Positions 1-5,455 of a DNA stretch of 11,645 nt are shown piece after piece; positions within the stretch are counted from its first letter, which is position 1; every line of letters begins with the position of its first letter. Under the pieces are notes generated by a model. That model made no database searches. It saw only the letters and a program-made list of their open reading frames with translations, and was not told where the DNA came from. The stretch lies in contig NZ_MKGQ01000051.1 of NCBI RefSeq assembly GCF_001908105.1, forward strand, positions 1 to 11,645, given 5' to 3'. The stretch comes from Xenorhabdus eapokensis. Lineage in GTDB: Bacteria > Pseudomonadota > Gammaproteobacteria > Enterobacterales > Enterobacteriaceae. Position numbers and translations under genes: made by a program.

Positions 1-48
1 AAAGTTTCAGAGAGAGAAAACAGCTTGTTCGGGATTGAAAACAGGATT
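1..48 (+). other. 23S-5S rRNA intergenic spacer (3' part)
   Basis: This short AT-rich spacer directly precedes the 5S rRNA and is what remains of the rRNA operon to the left. It contains no recognisable tRNA gene and no open frame. The call rests only on its position against the 5S gene. Confidence 0.7.
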
Positions 49-168
49 TGTCTGGCGGCAAGAGCGCGGTGGTCCCACCTGACCCCATGCCGAACTCAGT
101 AGTGAAACGCCGTAGCGCCGATGGTAGTGTGGGGTCTCCCCATGTGAGAGTAGGGAACTGCCAGACAT
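49..168 (+). rRNA. rrf: 5S ribosomal RNA
   Basis: A complete 120-nt 5S rRNA, component of the large ribosomal subunit. The sequence is almost the E. coli 5S: it opens with TGTCTGGCGGC, carries the invariant GGTGGTCCCACCTGACCCC and CCGAACTCAG blocks, and ends with CTGCCAGACAT, which pairs with the 5' end to form helix I. The pair change in helix I (TGTCTGG with CCAGACA, against TGCCTGG with CCAGGCA in E. coli) is compensatory, so the gene looks functional. It is the last gene of an rRNA operon and is followed by a terminator. Confidence 0.97.
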
Positions 169-182
169 TCAATCAGTCAGAG

Positions 183-210
183 AAGCCATCCGTTACCGGA
201 TGGCTTTTTT
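183..210 (+). terminator. Rho-independent terminator of the rRNA operon
   Basis: A perfect 10-bp stem, AAGCCATCCG paired with CGGATGGCTT, closes a TTAC loop and runs into a six-T tract. It starts 15 nt after the 5S 3' end, the expected place for the rrn operon terminator. Confidence 0.93.
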
Positions 211-354
211 GCGTTTGGAGCGACAGGAAATAGACAATTAAAGATTGTCTGATCCATTGAGTTATAACCTTGCCTACCTTAATTTTTTCTTCCTTATTCT
301 GATTACCATTTTCTATATAATAAAATGAAATAATTTCAATTTGAGTACAATAAC

Positions 355-383
355 TCGACAGTCACCTTTCATTTGGGTTAAAT
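355..383 (+). promoter_or_regulatory. Predicted sigma-70 promoter of metA
   Basis: A -35 element TCGACA (355-360, 5 of 6 consensus bases) and a -10 element TTAAAT (378-383, 4 of 6) are separated by exactly 17 bp. Transcription would start near 390, inside the MetJ operator, leaving a leader of about 45 nt. Prediction by inspection only. Confidence 0.5.
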
Positions 384-385
384 TT

Positions 386-401
386 AGCTATCTAGAAGTC
401 T
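386..401 (+). promoter_or_regulatory. Two tandem MetJ boxes (met operator) of metA
   Basis: Two abutting 8-mers, AGCTATCT (386-393) and AGAAGTCT (394-401), match the met-box consensus AGACGTCT at 5 and 7 of 8 positions. MetJ, with S-adenosylmethionine as corepressor, binds at least two adjacent boxes. The site begins three bases after the predicted -10 and covers the predicted start of transcription, so bound repressor should block initiation. Repression of metA by MetJ is known in E. coli; here it is inferred from the sites. Confidence 0.7.
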
Positions 402-436
402 AAATGCATAAATTAAAATAGTCGAGGTTTTGAGCA

Positions 437-1378
437 ATGCCAATTCGTGTACCAGATGAATTACCTGCAGTGAATACTCTTCGCAATGAAAATATTTTTG
501 TCATGACGTCTACACGCGCCAGTATTCAGAATATTCGTCCACTGAAGGTATTGTTACTTAACTTAATGCCAAAGAAGATAGAAACAGAAAACCAGTTTAT
601 TCGGTTATTATCTAACACACCACTGCAAATCGATATTCAACTACTACGTATTGACAGCCGCCAATGTAAAAATACGCCTGCTGAACATTTAGATACCTTT
701 TATTGTGATTTTGATTCAATAAAAGATCAAAATTTCGATGGACTGATTGTCACTGGCGCCCCTTTAGGACTCGTTGAATTTGAAGATGTGGTCTATTGGA
801 GTGAAGTTGAAAAAGTGGTGACTTGGGCAAAAGAACATGTTACATCGACACTTTTTGTCTGTTGGGCGGTTCAAGCCGCGTTAAAAGTGCTTTATCACCT
901 TCCTAAATATACTCGCAAAACTAAACTATCTGGTGTTTATCTCCATTCAACCTTAGATCCTTTAGCATTATTAACCCGTGGATTTGACGAAACATTTTTT
1001 GCCCCTCACTCACGTTTTGCTGATTTTCCTGAATCTCTAATTCGTGAACATACGGATTTAGATATCTTAGCCAGTTCAGAAGAGGCAGGAGCCTATTTAT
1101 TTGTCAGCAAAGACAAAAGGCTAGTATTTGTGACAGGGCATCCTGAATATGATGTAGGTACATTAGCTGCGGAATACTGGCGTGATCGTGCGGCTGAGCT
1201 GGAACCAAGTTTGCCTGTCAATTACTTTCCAAATAACGATCCTGCAAATAAACCGGTCGCGTCTTGGCGTAGTCATGGTCATTTGCTATTTTCAAATTGG
1301 TTGAATTATTATGTGTACCAGATTACGCCATATGATCTAACTATAAAGGATATAATCCTAACTAATTCATATGATTAA
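437..1378 (+). CDS. metA: Homoserine O-succinyltransferase MetA
   Basis: Transfers a succinyl group from succinyl-CoA to L-homoserine, the first committed step of methionine synthesis, in the cytoplasm. At 313 aa it has the family length (E. coli 309) and is collinear with it. The acyl-enzyme cysteine lies in [11 protein letters not shown] (Cys142), the His235/Glu237 pair in VTGHPEYD, and Lys46-Lys47 in [10 protein letters not shown]. Position 111 is Gly (GAPLGLVEF), the residue reported to favour succinyl- over acetyl-CoA. Only the C-terminus ([14 protein letters not shown]) departs from E. coli. The ATG at 437 has a GAGG Shine-Dalgarno at 424-427, and the protein then starts [11 protein letters not shown] as in relatives. 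It is monocistronic here, behind an rRNA operon and under tandem MetJ boxes. There is no aceB downstream, unlike E. coli. Confidence 0.97.
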   Translation: MPIRVPDELPAVNTLRNENIFVMTSTRASIQNIRPLKVLLLNLMPKKIETENQFIRLLSNTPLQIDIQLLRIDSRQCKNTPAEHLDTFYCDFDSIKDQNFDGLIVTGAPLGLVEFEDVVYWSEVEKVVTWAKEHVTSTLFVCWAVQAALKVLYHLPKYTRKTKLSGVYLHSTLDPLALLTRGFDETFFAPHSRFADFPESLIREHTDLDILASSEEAGAYLFVSKDKRLVFVTGHPEYDVGTLAAEYWRDRAAELEPSLPVNYFPNNDPANKPVASWRSHGHLLFSNWLNYYVYQITPYDLTIKDIILTNSYD

Positions 1379-1577
1379 GTTGATTTTTATTTACTTAAAT
1401 ATGTAAATATTTATATAAATCTTTATACATAATTCACTAAACAAATACATAAGCTCGTTATAAGGTGAGAACATTAAGAACGCAGTGAGGGGACTGACGA
1501 CGAATATCGTCGGAAGTGAATAGGTTGGTACGTTTAACGCTCTGAGCTATGGAGGTTGCGACGCCATTCGTCGGAAC
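1379..1577. other. Intergenic region after metA with two CGACG palindromes
   Basis: The first 70 bases are very AT-rich and hold no clear terminator for metA. After about 1440 the composition changes. Two palindromes of one kind appear: CGACGAATATCGTCG (1498-1512) and CGACGCCATTCGTCG (1559-1573). The 8-mers AATAGGTT (1519-1526) and AACCTATT (1575-1582) form a further inverted repeat around the second. I see no gene. The composition change near 1440 is a possible left edge of the accessory DNA. Confidence 0.5.
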
Positions 1578-1860
1578 CTATTGAGTGATTGAGGAAACAG
1601 CTAACTGATAGCCCTGCCAGTAAGAAGATTTCCCCGTTACCGTGATCACCTGACCTTTCCTAATAACATCACCGACAGCGCCATCTCATCAAAGCCCACG
1701 ACACGCAGCGGATAATCACTGCGCTTATCACCTGTGCCTGCATGGTAGCGACTGCCATCACCTTACCTGTCTGGCACTTGATGCGCTTGGGGGAAACGGT
1801 AATCTTGCCTGTGATCGTAGCGACTATCGAGGATACATTCTTCTTCTGTCCTCGCGCCAT
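1578..1860 (-). pseudogene. Frameshifted OB-fold (single-stranded-DNA-binding-like) phage gene
   Basis: Reading from an ATG at 1860 behind GGTGG, the frame gives MARGQKKNVSSIVATITGKI, then CQTGKVMAVATMQA. It loses register near 1735: the continuation GTGDKRSDYPLRVVGFDEMA lies in the next frame, and GDVIRKGQVITVTGKSSYWQ, then GYQLAVSSITQ and a TAG at 1578-1580, in the third. Both shifts have the same sense, so two one-base deletions explain everything, and undoing them gives a 94-aa protein. The order of strands (ITGKI, GKVMAVATM, YPLRVVGFDE, KGQVITVTGK) is that of small OB-fold SSB or PriB-like proteins. The family call is from pattern memory and is moderate; the shift pattern is seen directly. 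The uncorrected first frame stops after 63 aa. It is probably a remnant of a phage replication or recombination gene. Confidence 0.6.
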
Positions 1861-1869
1861 CTTCCACCG

Positions 1870-1918
1870 CCTATAGATGGTTAGATTTCAACCATGATAA
1901 TAATCAATAAGTTAAATC
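1870..1918 (+). repeat. Repeat module C (right-end type), ATGGTT/AACCAT hairpin
   Basis: This module closely matches 5833-5880: a hairpin with arms ATGGTT (1877-1882) and AACCAT (1890-1895), then a spacer and the end motif AATCAATAAGTT. It lies just upstream of the OB-fold pseudogene start and shares its 5' untranslated region. Confidence 0.7.
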
Positions 1919-2006
1919 ACTGCGAACATAATACGTACTCAGTCACTAAGTTACATTAAGTAACCCTGTGCTGGACGGCTTAAACTCAAACCCACCTGAG
2001 TTATTT

Positions 2007-2540
2007 ATAACTCATTGATATTCTCGTTCATCCTCACTTTGAGGAGAAGTAGCAACCGTGGTGATCTTCACCATAGTTAGGTAACTCCTTGATTTTTCCG
2101 AGGGGGTCACTTTGACCACCCGGACAATTGAAAAATATTTTTCACCTGATAGGCTCATCTCTTTAAGAAGGGTGGTTGCTTTTTGTGCTCCACTATATGA
2201 TGACTGCAAATTAACCACGTCGCTAAATGATACGCGCAAAGTTTGCGTACCTCTTAAAGAGTTGTGCAAATTCTGTGAGTCAGCCAGACTGACGCTCAAA
2301 TTGTGAGTAACTATCGGTTACGCTCAAGACCATTTGCGACTGACTAACTGTCAGTTACACCCAAAGTCCGATTATCGGATATTGGATTTTGCAGCGACGA
2401 ATTTCGTCGGCACAAACTAACCCTCTTAAAGAGGGTCAGTTCTTGCTCCATGCAACAAGGTAACCAACCGACAATAAGTCAGGTGGTTAAAATACAAGCA
2501 GACCCCAAATTCGGGGTCTGATTAGATATCAATGAGTTAT
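2007..2540. repeat. 534-bp segment bounded by perfect 15-bp inverted repeats
   Basis: ATAACTCATTGATAT at 2007-2021 is exactly inverted at 2526-2540. The outer flanks share CACCT (1993-1997 and 2541-2545) without forming a clean target duplication. The same end sequence recurs at 5677-5691. The arrangement resembles a small non-autonomous (MITE-like) element, but no encoded transposase is present. Confidence 0.5.
2516..2540 (-). repeat. Perfect 25-bp repeat, copy 1 (inverted relative to 5677-5701)
   Basis: The reverse complement of this segment is identical base for base to 5677-5701. It runs from the ATAACTCATTGATAT end motif into the CAGAC arm of a hairpin. After the shared arm the inner hairpin differs: CAGACCCC/GGGGTCTG here, CAGAC/GTCTG at the other copy. 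Confidence 0.85.
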
Positions 2541-2634
2541 CACCTAAGCCCGAATTAGGGCTTTGCTCTGCTATCAGACTTGTCGGTAGCCATTCAGTTA
2601 CATACGGGAAAATCCCGCATGTACAAAAGCAAAA

Positions 2635-2723
2635 GGTGTGGTGATTTCCCCCATACCCAAGGTAGAATATCCCACCCTGAGATGATGGAAAAATCCATCA
2701 TAAAAAAATCAACAAGTTGCCCT
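2635..2723 (+). repeat. Repeat module A, right-end type
   Basis: Collinear with 5792-5880. A 9-nt loop hairpin, GGTGTGG (2635-2641) with CCATACC (2651-2657), is followed by the shared linker ACCCAAGGT, a second hairpin ATGATGGA (2682-2689) with TCCATCAT (2694-2701), and the end motif AAATCAACAAGTT. The stems differ in sequence from the other copies yet still pair. Confidence 0.75.
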
Positions 2724-2927
2724 AGTTGAAGGCGTGGTGACTGTTATCGACAATCGCATTTACGTCTCTGAGTTTTTACTCGACCGTCAGCCATACTGAA
2801 ATTCTTATCACTGCCGACGAAATTCGTCGTCAGTCATAGCACGCGTTTTTGTACCAAGAACACCAAATTCATTTTCATGAATAACTATAATTTTATTTTC
2901 CCTGAATATATACATTAATAAAAAAGT

Positions 2928-3106
2928 GTTGTCTCAGTTGTCTCGGTTGTCTCAATTTAACTAACACATTGTTTTATAATGACTAATATCTAAAAATTGA
3001 GACAACTTACCCTATTTTATGTTGTCTCAATTTTGCTTTTCACCTTGCGAATAATCAATAACCAATTGATAAATAATGATTTATTCTTAGATTTAATGTT
3101 GTCTCA
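2928..3106. repeat. GTTGTCTCA iterons with a 14-bp inverted repeat (possible origin or operator)
   Basis: Three 9-mers stand head to tail: GTTGTCTCA (2928-2936), GTTGTCTCG (2937-2945) and GTTGTCTCA (2946-2954). More copies follow, inverted at 2998-3006 and direct at 3021-3029 and 3098-3106. The inverted and direct copies form the core of a perfect 14-bp inverted repeat, AAAATTGAGACAAC (2993-3006) with GTTGTCTCAATTTT (3021-3034), around a 14-nt loop. The surroundings are strongly AT-rich. Iterons beside AT-rich DNA are typical of replication-initiator sites, as in plasmids and P4-like satellites, and equally of a multi-site repressor operator. No initiator gene is visible, so the role is inference. 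Confidence 0.6.
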
Positions 3107-3120
3107 GTGAATTGCTTTAG

Positions 3121-3303
3121 CACGTGCATTTACCCGAACGCTTCCAGAACAAGCGGATAAAGGAAATCGTGGACGGCGAGAAGGTCTACTATGCCGATGG
3201 TGAACCCTGTGACATCCCCATCGGCACCCGCTTAGATGTCCGTGTCCAGATGCCAGAGAATTCTATCTGGAATCAGCAACAAAGATTATCTGAGTCAAAA
3301 TAA
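3121..3303 (+). pseudogene. Headless 3' fragment of an unrecognised coding sequence
   Basis: An open frame follows directly after an in-frame TAG (3118-3120) and runs to TAA at 3301-3303, encoding 60 residues. It includes HLPERFQNKRIKEIVDGEKV, YYADGEPCDIPIGTRLDVRV and QMPENSIWNQQ. Its composition is more GC-rich than the AT-rich flanks and reads like real protein. There is no ATG near the front. The only early start is GTG at 3124, without a Shine-Dalgarno sequence. I read it as the C-terminal end of a gene whose front was lost at a junction just before 3121. I do not recognise the family. A short intact GTG-started gene is possible but less likely. Confidence 0.5.
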
Positions 3304-3356
3304 TATAGGGGTACTATGCCCCTTATGCCAGCAGATTCGGTGTGGAATGTGGGGCA

Positions 3357-3413
3357 GGGGGGGGAATAAGCAAAAAGCCACCATGGCTAAGGTGGCTTTA
3401 TTGTAGGGGGGGG
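3357..3413. repeat. Two G8 homopolymer tracts flanking a hairpin
   Basis: Eight consecutive G stand at 3357-3364 and again at 3406-3413, on either side of the terminator stem at 3374-3399. Such tracts are rare in AT-rich enterobacterial DNA and are prone to slippage. No reading frame crosses them convincingly. Confidence 0.7.
3369..3399 (-). terminator. Rho-independent terminator after the 44-aa gene
   Basis: The 9-bp stem AAAGCCACC (3374-3382) with GGTGGCTTT (3391-3399) is followed on the minus strand by TTTTTGCTT. It lies 21 bases beyond the stop of the 44-aa gene and should end the 121-aa/44-aa transcript. On the plus strand the T run is shorter, so it is at most weakly bidirectional. Confidence 0.75.
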
Positions 3414-3420
3414 TATAGAA

Positions 3421-3555
3421 CTAAGCTGCTTCTTTAACTTGAAATTGAAAAAGTTCAGCGTCTAATTTAGAGTGCAACTTCCTTACTCGCGCAATACACA
3501 TTTCCATTTCATCAAGTAAATTAAATACTGTTTCATAATCATATAATTTTGTCAT
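3421..3555 (-). CDS. Hypothetical 44-aa protein
   Basis: The product starts MTKLYDYETVFNLLDEMEMC, continues IARVRKLHSKLDAELFQFQV and ends KEAA. It is probably one or two amphipathic helices with a coiled-coil-like heptad feel, soluble, with no membrane segment. A strong GAGGGA Shine-Dalgarno lies about 7 nt before the ATG at 3555. It begins 18 nt after the stop of the 121-aa gene, so the two form an operon ending at the hairpin at 3369-3399. I do not recognise either gene. Small accessory pairs like this occur in prophages and satellites, sometimes as toxin-antitoxin or regulatory pairs, but nothing in the sequence shows such a role. Confidence 0.65.
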   Translation of the reverse strand: MTKLYDYETVFNLLDEMEMCIARVRKLHSKLDAELFQFQVKEAA

Positions 3556-3573
3556 GTTAATTCCCTCGCAGTT

Positions 3574-3939
3574 TTAAATATAAGGCTTATCATCTAGTGC
3601 CGCAATCGCTCCACAAAGGGCATCAGGATCATCATCATCAATTGCTTTGGCTAGTTCGCGGGTTAGGGCAATATATTCGTCAACGTACGCACTAAATTGA
3701 TCTTCTTCAATATCCAACCAAGCGGCAACCTTCTTAGCTAATTCACGATATCTTATCAATTCCTCAGCTATCTCAGTGAAACTTGGGTTGTGTTTTCGCA
3801 ATTCAATTAACGGCATGAGCTTGGCTTTCTTTAGTATTGAACTAATTTCACCAAAAATTATGGCGTGCATCTCGCGAAAACGACCAGTCGCTTTCTTATG
3901 TAGATCCAAGTCTTTGTATTCAGTATTCTTAGCGGTCAC
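3574..3939 (-). CDS. Hypothetical 121-aa helical accessory protein
   Basis: The product starts MTAKNTEYKDLDLHKKATGR and is charged and apparently all helical. It has no signal peptide and no transmembrane segment. An acidic run IDDDDPDALC lies near the C-terminus, which ends AALDDKPYI. The start is GTG at 3939, supported by a GGAG Shine-Dalgarno eight bases upstream; no in-frame ATG gives a better start. It is first gene of a two-gene operon with the 44-aa ORF and has over 400 bases of AT-rich non-coding DNA upstream. I do not recognise a family. Its place between iteron-bearing DNA and prophage tail genes suggests an accessory gene of the prophage or of an adjoining satellite, by context only. 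Confidence 0.75.
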   Translation of the reverse strand: MTAKNTEYKDLDLHKKATGRFREMHAIIFGEISSILKKAKLMPLIELRKHNPSFTEIAEELIRYRELAKKVAAWLDIEEDQFSAYVDEYIALTRELAKAIDDDDPDALCGAIAALDDKPYI

Positions 3940-4386
3940 AAATCATACTCCATGTATAATGCTTGGCAATGTATTTTACAAGGCATCTTGGTAAATAATT
4001 TTTAACTACTTAACTGATAGAATTAAAGAGGAAGAAAATTCAAGTTTAGTAAAAGTTATTTATTATCAATTAATTACTTCTGGATATCGGTTTTTAATTG
4101 ATTACATTATAAATCATAAGATTTATTATTATCACTAAAGTTAATAATCACTCTTTATGCTCAAGCGTTCAGAATCACTGCTATTATCCTATTGAAATAA
4201 TACTACTAAGCATCACTTCGCGCCTGTGCAGGGCATCATACACTACATTATTTTTATTGATATTTGATAGGTGATTGTCTGATTTTTGAGATAACTACCA
4301 TAATTAATTAACACAGAACGCAATAAAAAATATATTTCAAATTAAAACTGTATCTTGTGGTTATTATTGATGAGGTTGACATAATA
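3940..4386. other. AT-rich non-coding interval
   Basis: About 450 bases, strongly AT-rich, without a supported gene, tRNA or repeat of the local families. It would hold the promoter of the 121-aa gene, but the candidate elements I found place the transcription start inside the ribosome-binding site, so I name none. Confidence 0.5.
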
Positions 4387-4408
4387 AACCCGCAGGAAGT
4401 TGCGGGTT
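4387..4408 (-). terminator. Rho-independent terminator of the tail operon
   Basis: An 8-bp stem, AACCCGCA (4387-4394) with TGCGGGTT (4401-4408), has a short TTTATT run on its minus-strand side. It starts 19 bases after the tail-fibre stop codon and marks the end of the minus-strand tail module. Confidence 0.75.
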
Positions 4409-4426
4409 GGATGTATTAGCCCAGAA

Positions 4427-5188
4427 TTAAGCGGCTCTGACTATGTAATTGAAGGCTATGTTGCGGGGGCGGGTTATACCTACGTATTTTTTGTTGGTAG
4501 TCCAAGTTCCTGCTCTTTCTCCTCCTATTGCCCTGCCATTCAAGTGAATTTCTTCGGTCGGAATATCCCAATTTAAATCCTTGCGATCATTAAGTGAAAA
4601 ATTAACGACATTATTAGGTGGATCATAGATTTCCTGCACCAAATAAGAACCTTCTTGCCGCGATAAAACCTGTCTAGGCGTATCCACTCCTCGCTCATCA
4701 TCCCAGCCCCGAATAAATTCCCCCCTTAAATCGGGTAGCACACCAGATGGGTAAGCAAGGGCAAGTTTTGGATATTTTACTGTATCAAATGCTTCGCCAT
4801 TACATTTAAGCCAGCCATCCGGTGGAATTTCTGACGGCCAAGGAACGGGAACACCAACAGGTAATGACAATTCTTCCATTAATGGCTCTATTCCAAGATT
4901 CTTAACAAATTCTTCCTTATTGGGGATATCAGCTCCGTTCTGGTCTTTTGCTAAGCGAGTATTGGCATTGTCATTTACTGTCTTCACTGCTTTAGAGGTT
5001 GCGACGGTTATCTCACTATCGCTATCGGTTTCATTACTAAGAGTAACAAATCCCGGCTCTGTCTGAGTTGCATATGGGTGATTACGGCTCTGTGCATGTT
5101 CTTCTATCGCACTTTTAACATATTCACGAGTTGGCACGACGACCACATTATCTTCAGAGGCTTTTGATTCAAACTTTTTATCTTGCAT
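4427..5188 (-). CDS. Phage tail fibre / tail-collar domain protein
   Basis: A 253-aa fibre-type protein for the distal tail, likely involved in host-surface contact. Residues 34-70 hold a tail-fibre repeat (SRNHPYATQTEPGFVTLSN, then ATSKAVKTVND). Residues 111-165 form a tail-collar domain (VGVPVPWPSEIPPDGWLKCN, then LPDLRGEFIRGWDDERG). The end, GITRPRNIAFNYIVRA, is the usual C-terminus of this class. The stretch between (about 170-235) is the likely variable receptor-facing part. It is short and lacks the long N-terminal shaft, so it may be trimmed or one part of a split fibre. The ATG at 5188 is preceded by GAGGGA about 8 nt upstream. It is the last gene of the minus-strand tail module. Confidence 0.88.
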   Translation of the reverse strand: MQDKKFESKASEDNVVVVPTREYVKSAIEEHAQSRNHPYATQTEPGFVTLSNETDSDSEITVATSKAVKTVNDNANTRLAKDQNGADIPNKEEFVKNLGIEPLMEELSLPVGVPVPWPSEIPPDGWLKCNGEAFDTVKYPKLALAYPSGVLPDLRGEFIRGWDDERGVDTPRQVLSRQEGSYLVQEIYDPPNNVVNFSLNDRKDLNWDIPTEEIHLNGRAIGGERAGTWTTNKKYVGITRPRNIAFNYIVRAA

Positions 5189-5222
5189 ATTTATTCCCTC
5201 ATTTCATCAACAATACAGATTG

Positions 5223-5405
5223 CTAAATAACATGAAGGCGGTGAGATACTTCTCCGCCTGTGAACATCAATAAAATTGGTTCATCAATACTGGAGAGTGC
5301 TACTTGATTAATATTTGATAGGTTGCATGTTTTGTTGGCAGGATGACATAAAATGACAGATGGGGAATTAATAGAATTTATCAGATGGGTAATATAATTC
5401 AGCAC
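5223..5405 (-). CDS. Hypothetical 60-aa protein, start-coupled to the broken tail gene
   Basis: The product starts (V/M)LNYITHLINSINSPSVIL and ends FTGGEVSHRLHVI. The GTG start (5405-5403) overlaps the TGA stop of the upstream tail-gene fragment in GTGCTGA, an overlap typical of translational coupling. No strong Shine-Dalgarno is seen, which fits coupling. It ends 34 nt before the start of the fibre gene. I do not recognise the family. Against a real gene: its small size, the missing ATG, and that the upstream gene it would depend on is broken. An 8-nt stretch near its end can form a hairpin with arms AGGCGG/CCGCCT (5234-5251). Confidence 0.4.
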   Translation of the reverse strand: MLNYITHLINSINSPSVILCHPANKTCNLSNINQVALSSIDEPILLMFTGGEVSHRLHVI

Positions 5406-5455
5406 GCTTCCGCTTCAACCGGAGGCAGTGAATTAACTACAGGAATTCCTTTAGT
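5399..5455 (-). pseudogene. 3' remnant of a phage tail gene
   Basis: After an in-frame TAA (5456-5458), an 18-codon frame reads TKGIPVVNSLPPVEAEAC and ends in TGA at 5399-5401. The acidic, proline-rich tail looks like the C-terminus of a phage tail-related protein. It lies in the tail operon, on the same strand as J, just before the 60-aa ORF. The likely 5' part of a gene at this place in the operon is at 5886-6041, on the other side of the repeat block. That both belong to one gene is inference. Confidence 0.4.

Larger units (their letters stand above)
1997..2833. repeat. Cluster of about twenty short palindromes (copy A of the repeat family)
   Basis: Perfect or near-perfect small inverted repeats follow one another. 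Examples are TGAGTTAT/ATAACTCA (1997-2014), TGGTGA/TCACCA (2059-2073), GGTCA/TGACC (2105-2117), a 16-nt palindrome (2129-2144), CGCAAA/TTTGCG (2235-2247), ACTGAC/GTCAGT (2339-2355), TCCGAT/ATCGGA (2367-2379), CGACGA/TCGTCG (2395-2409), CCCTCTT/AAGAGGG (2421-2435), CAGACCCC/GGGGTCTG (2499-2520), AAGCCC/GGGCTT (2546-2563), ACATACGGGA/TCCCGCATGT (2600-2622, one mismatch), GGTGTGG/CCATACC (2635-2657), ATGATGGA/TCCATCAT (2682-2701) and CGACGAA/TTCGTCG (2815-2829). Many have an AATT-like centre. No convincing gene is seen: open frames here lack an ATG with a ribosome site. The region may be transcribed structured RNA or nested small mobile repeats. Confidence 0.75.

Noticed and set aside
48..233. 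61-aa plus-strand open frame
   Set aside because: It lies on the 5S rRNA and its terminator.
1440..1600. ERIC (IRU) element
   Set aside because: Enterobacterial ERIC repeats are common in this group, but the conserved ERIC core is not seen here or in the other repeat blocks.
2012..2299. 95-aa minus-strand frame with a quasi-repeat (TQTLRVSFSDVVNLQSS)
   Set aside because: It starts at TTG without a ribosome site, lies entirely in the palindrome cluster and ends inside a terminal repeat. Its similarity to a frame in copy B (FSDAQTLRLTISQVQ) follows from shared repeat DNA.
2112..2306. 64-aa plus-strand frame in the palindrome cluster
   Set aside because: It overlaps the palindromes, has no supporting start signals and no protein-like pattern.
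2300..2840. CRISPR array
   Set aside because: The palindromes have different sequences and irregular spacing; there are no uniform direct repeats with spacers and no cas genes.
3940..3990. Sigma-70 promoter for the 121-aa gene (TTGTAA, 17 bp, TATACA on the minus strand)
   Set aside because: The elements are only 4 of 6 each and would start transcription at or beyond the ribosome-binding site.
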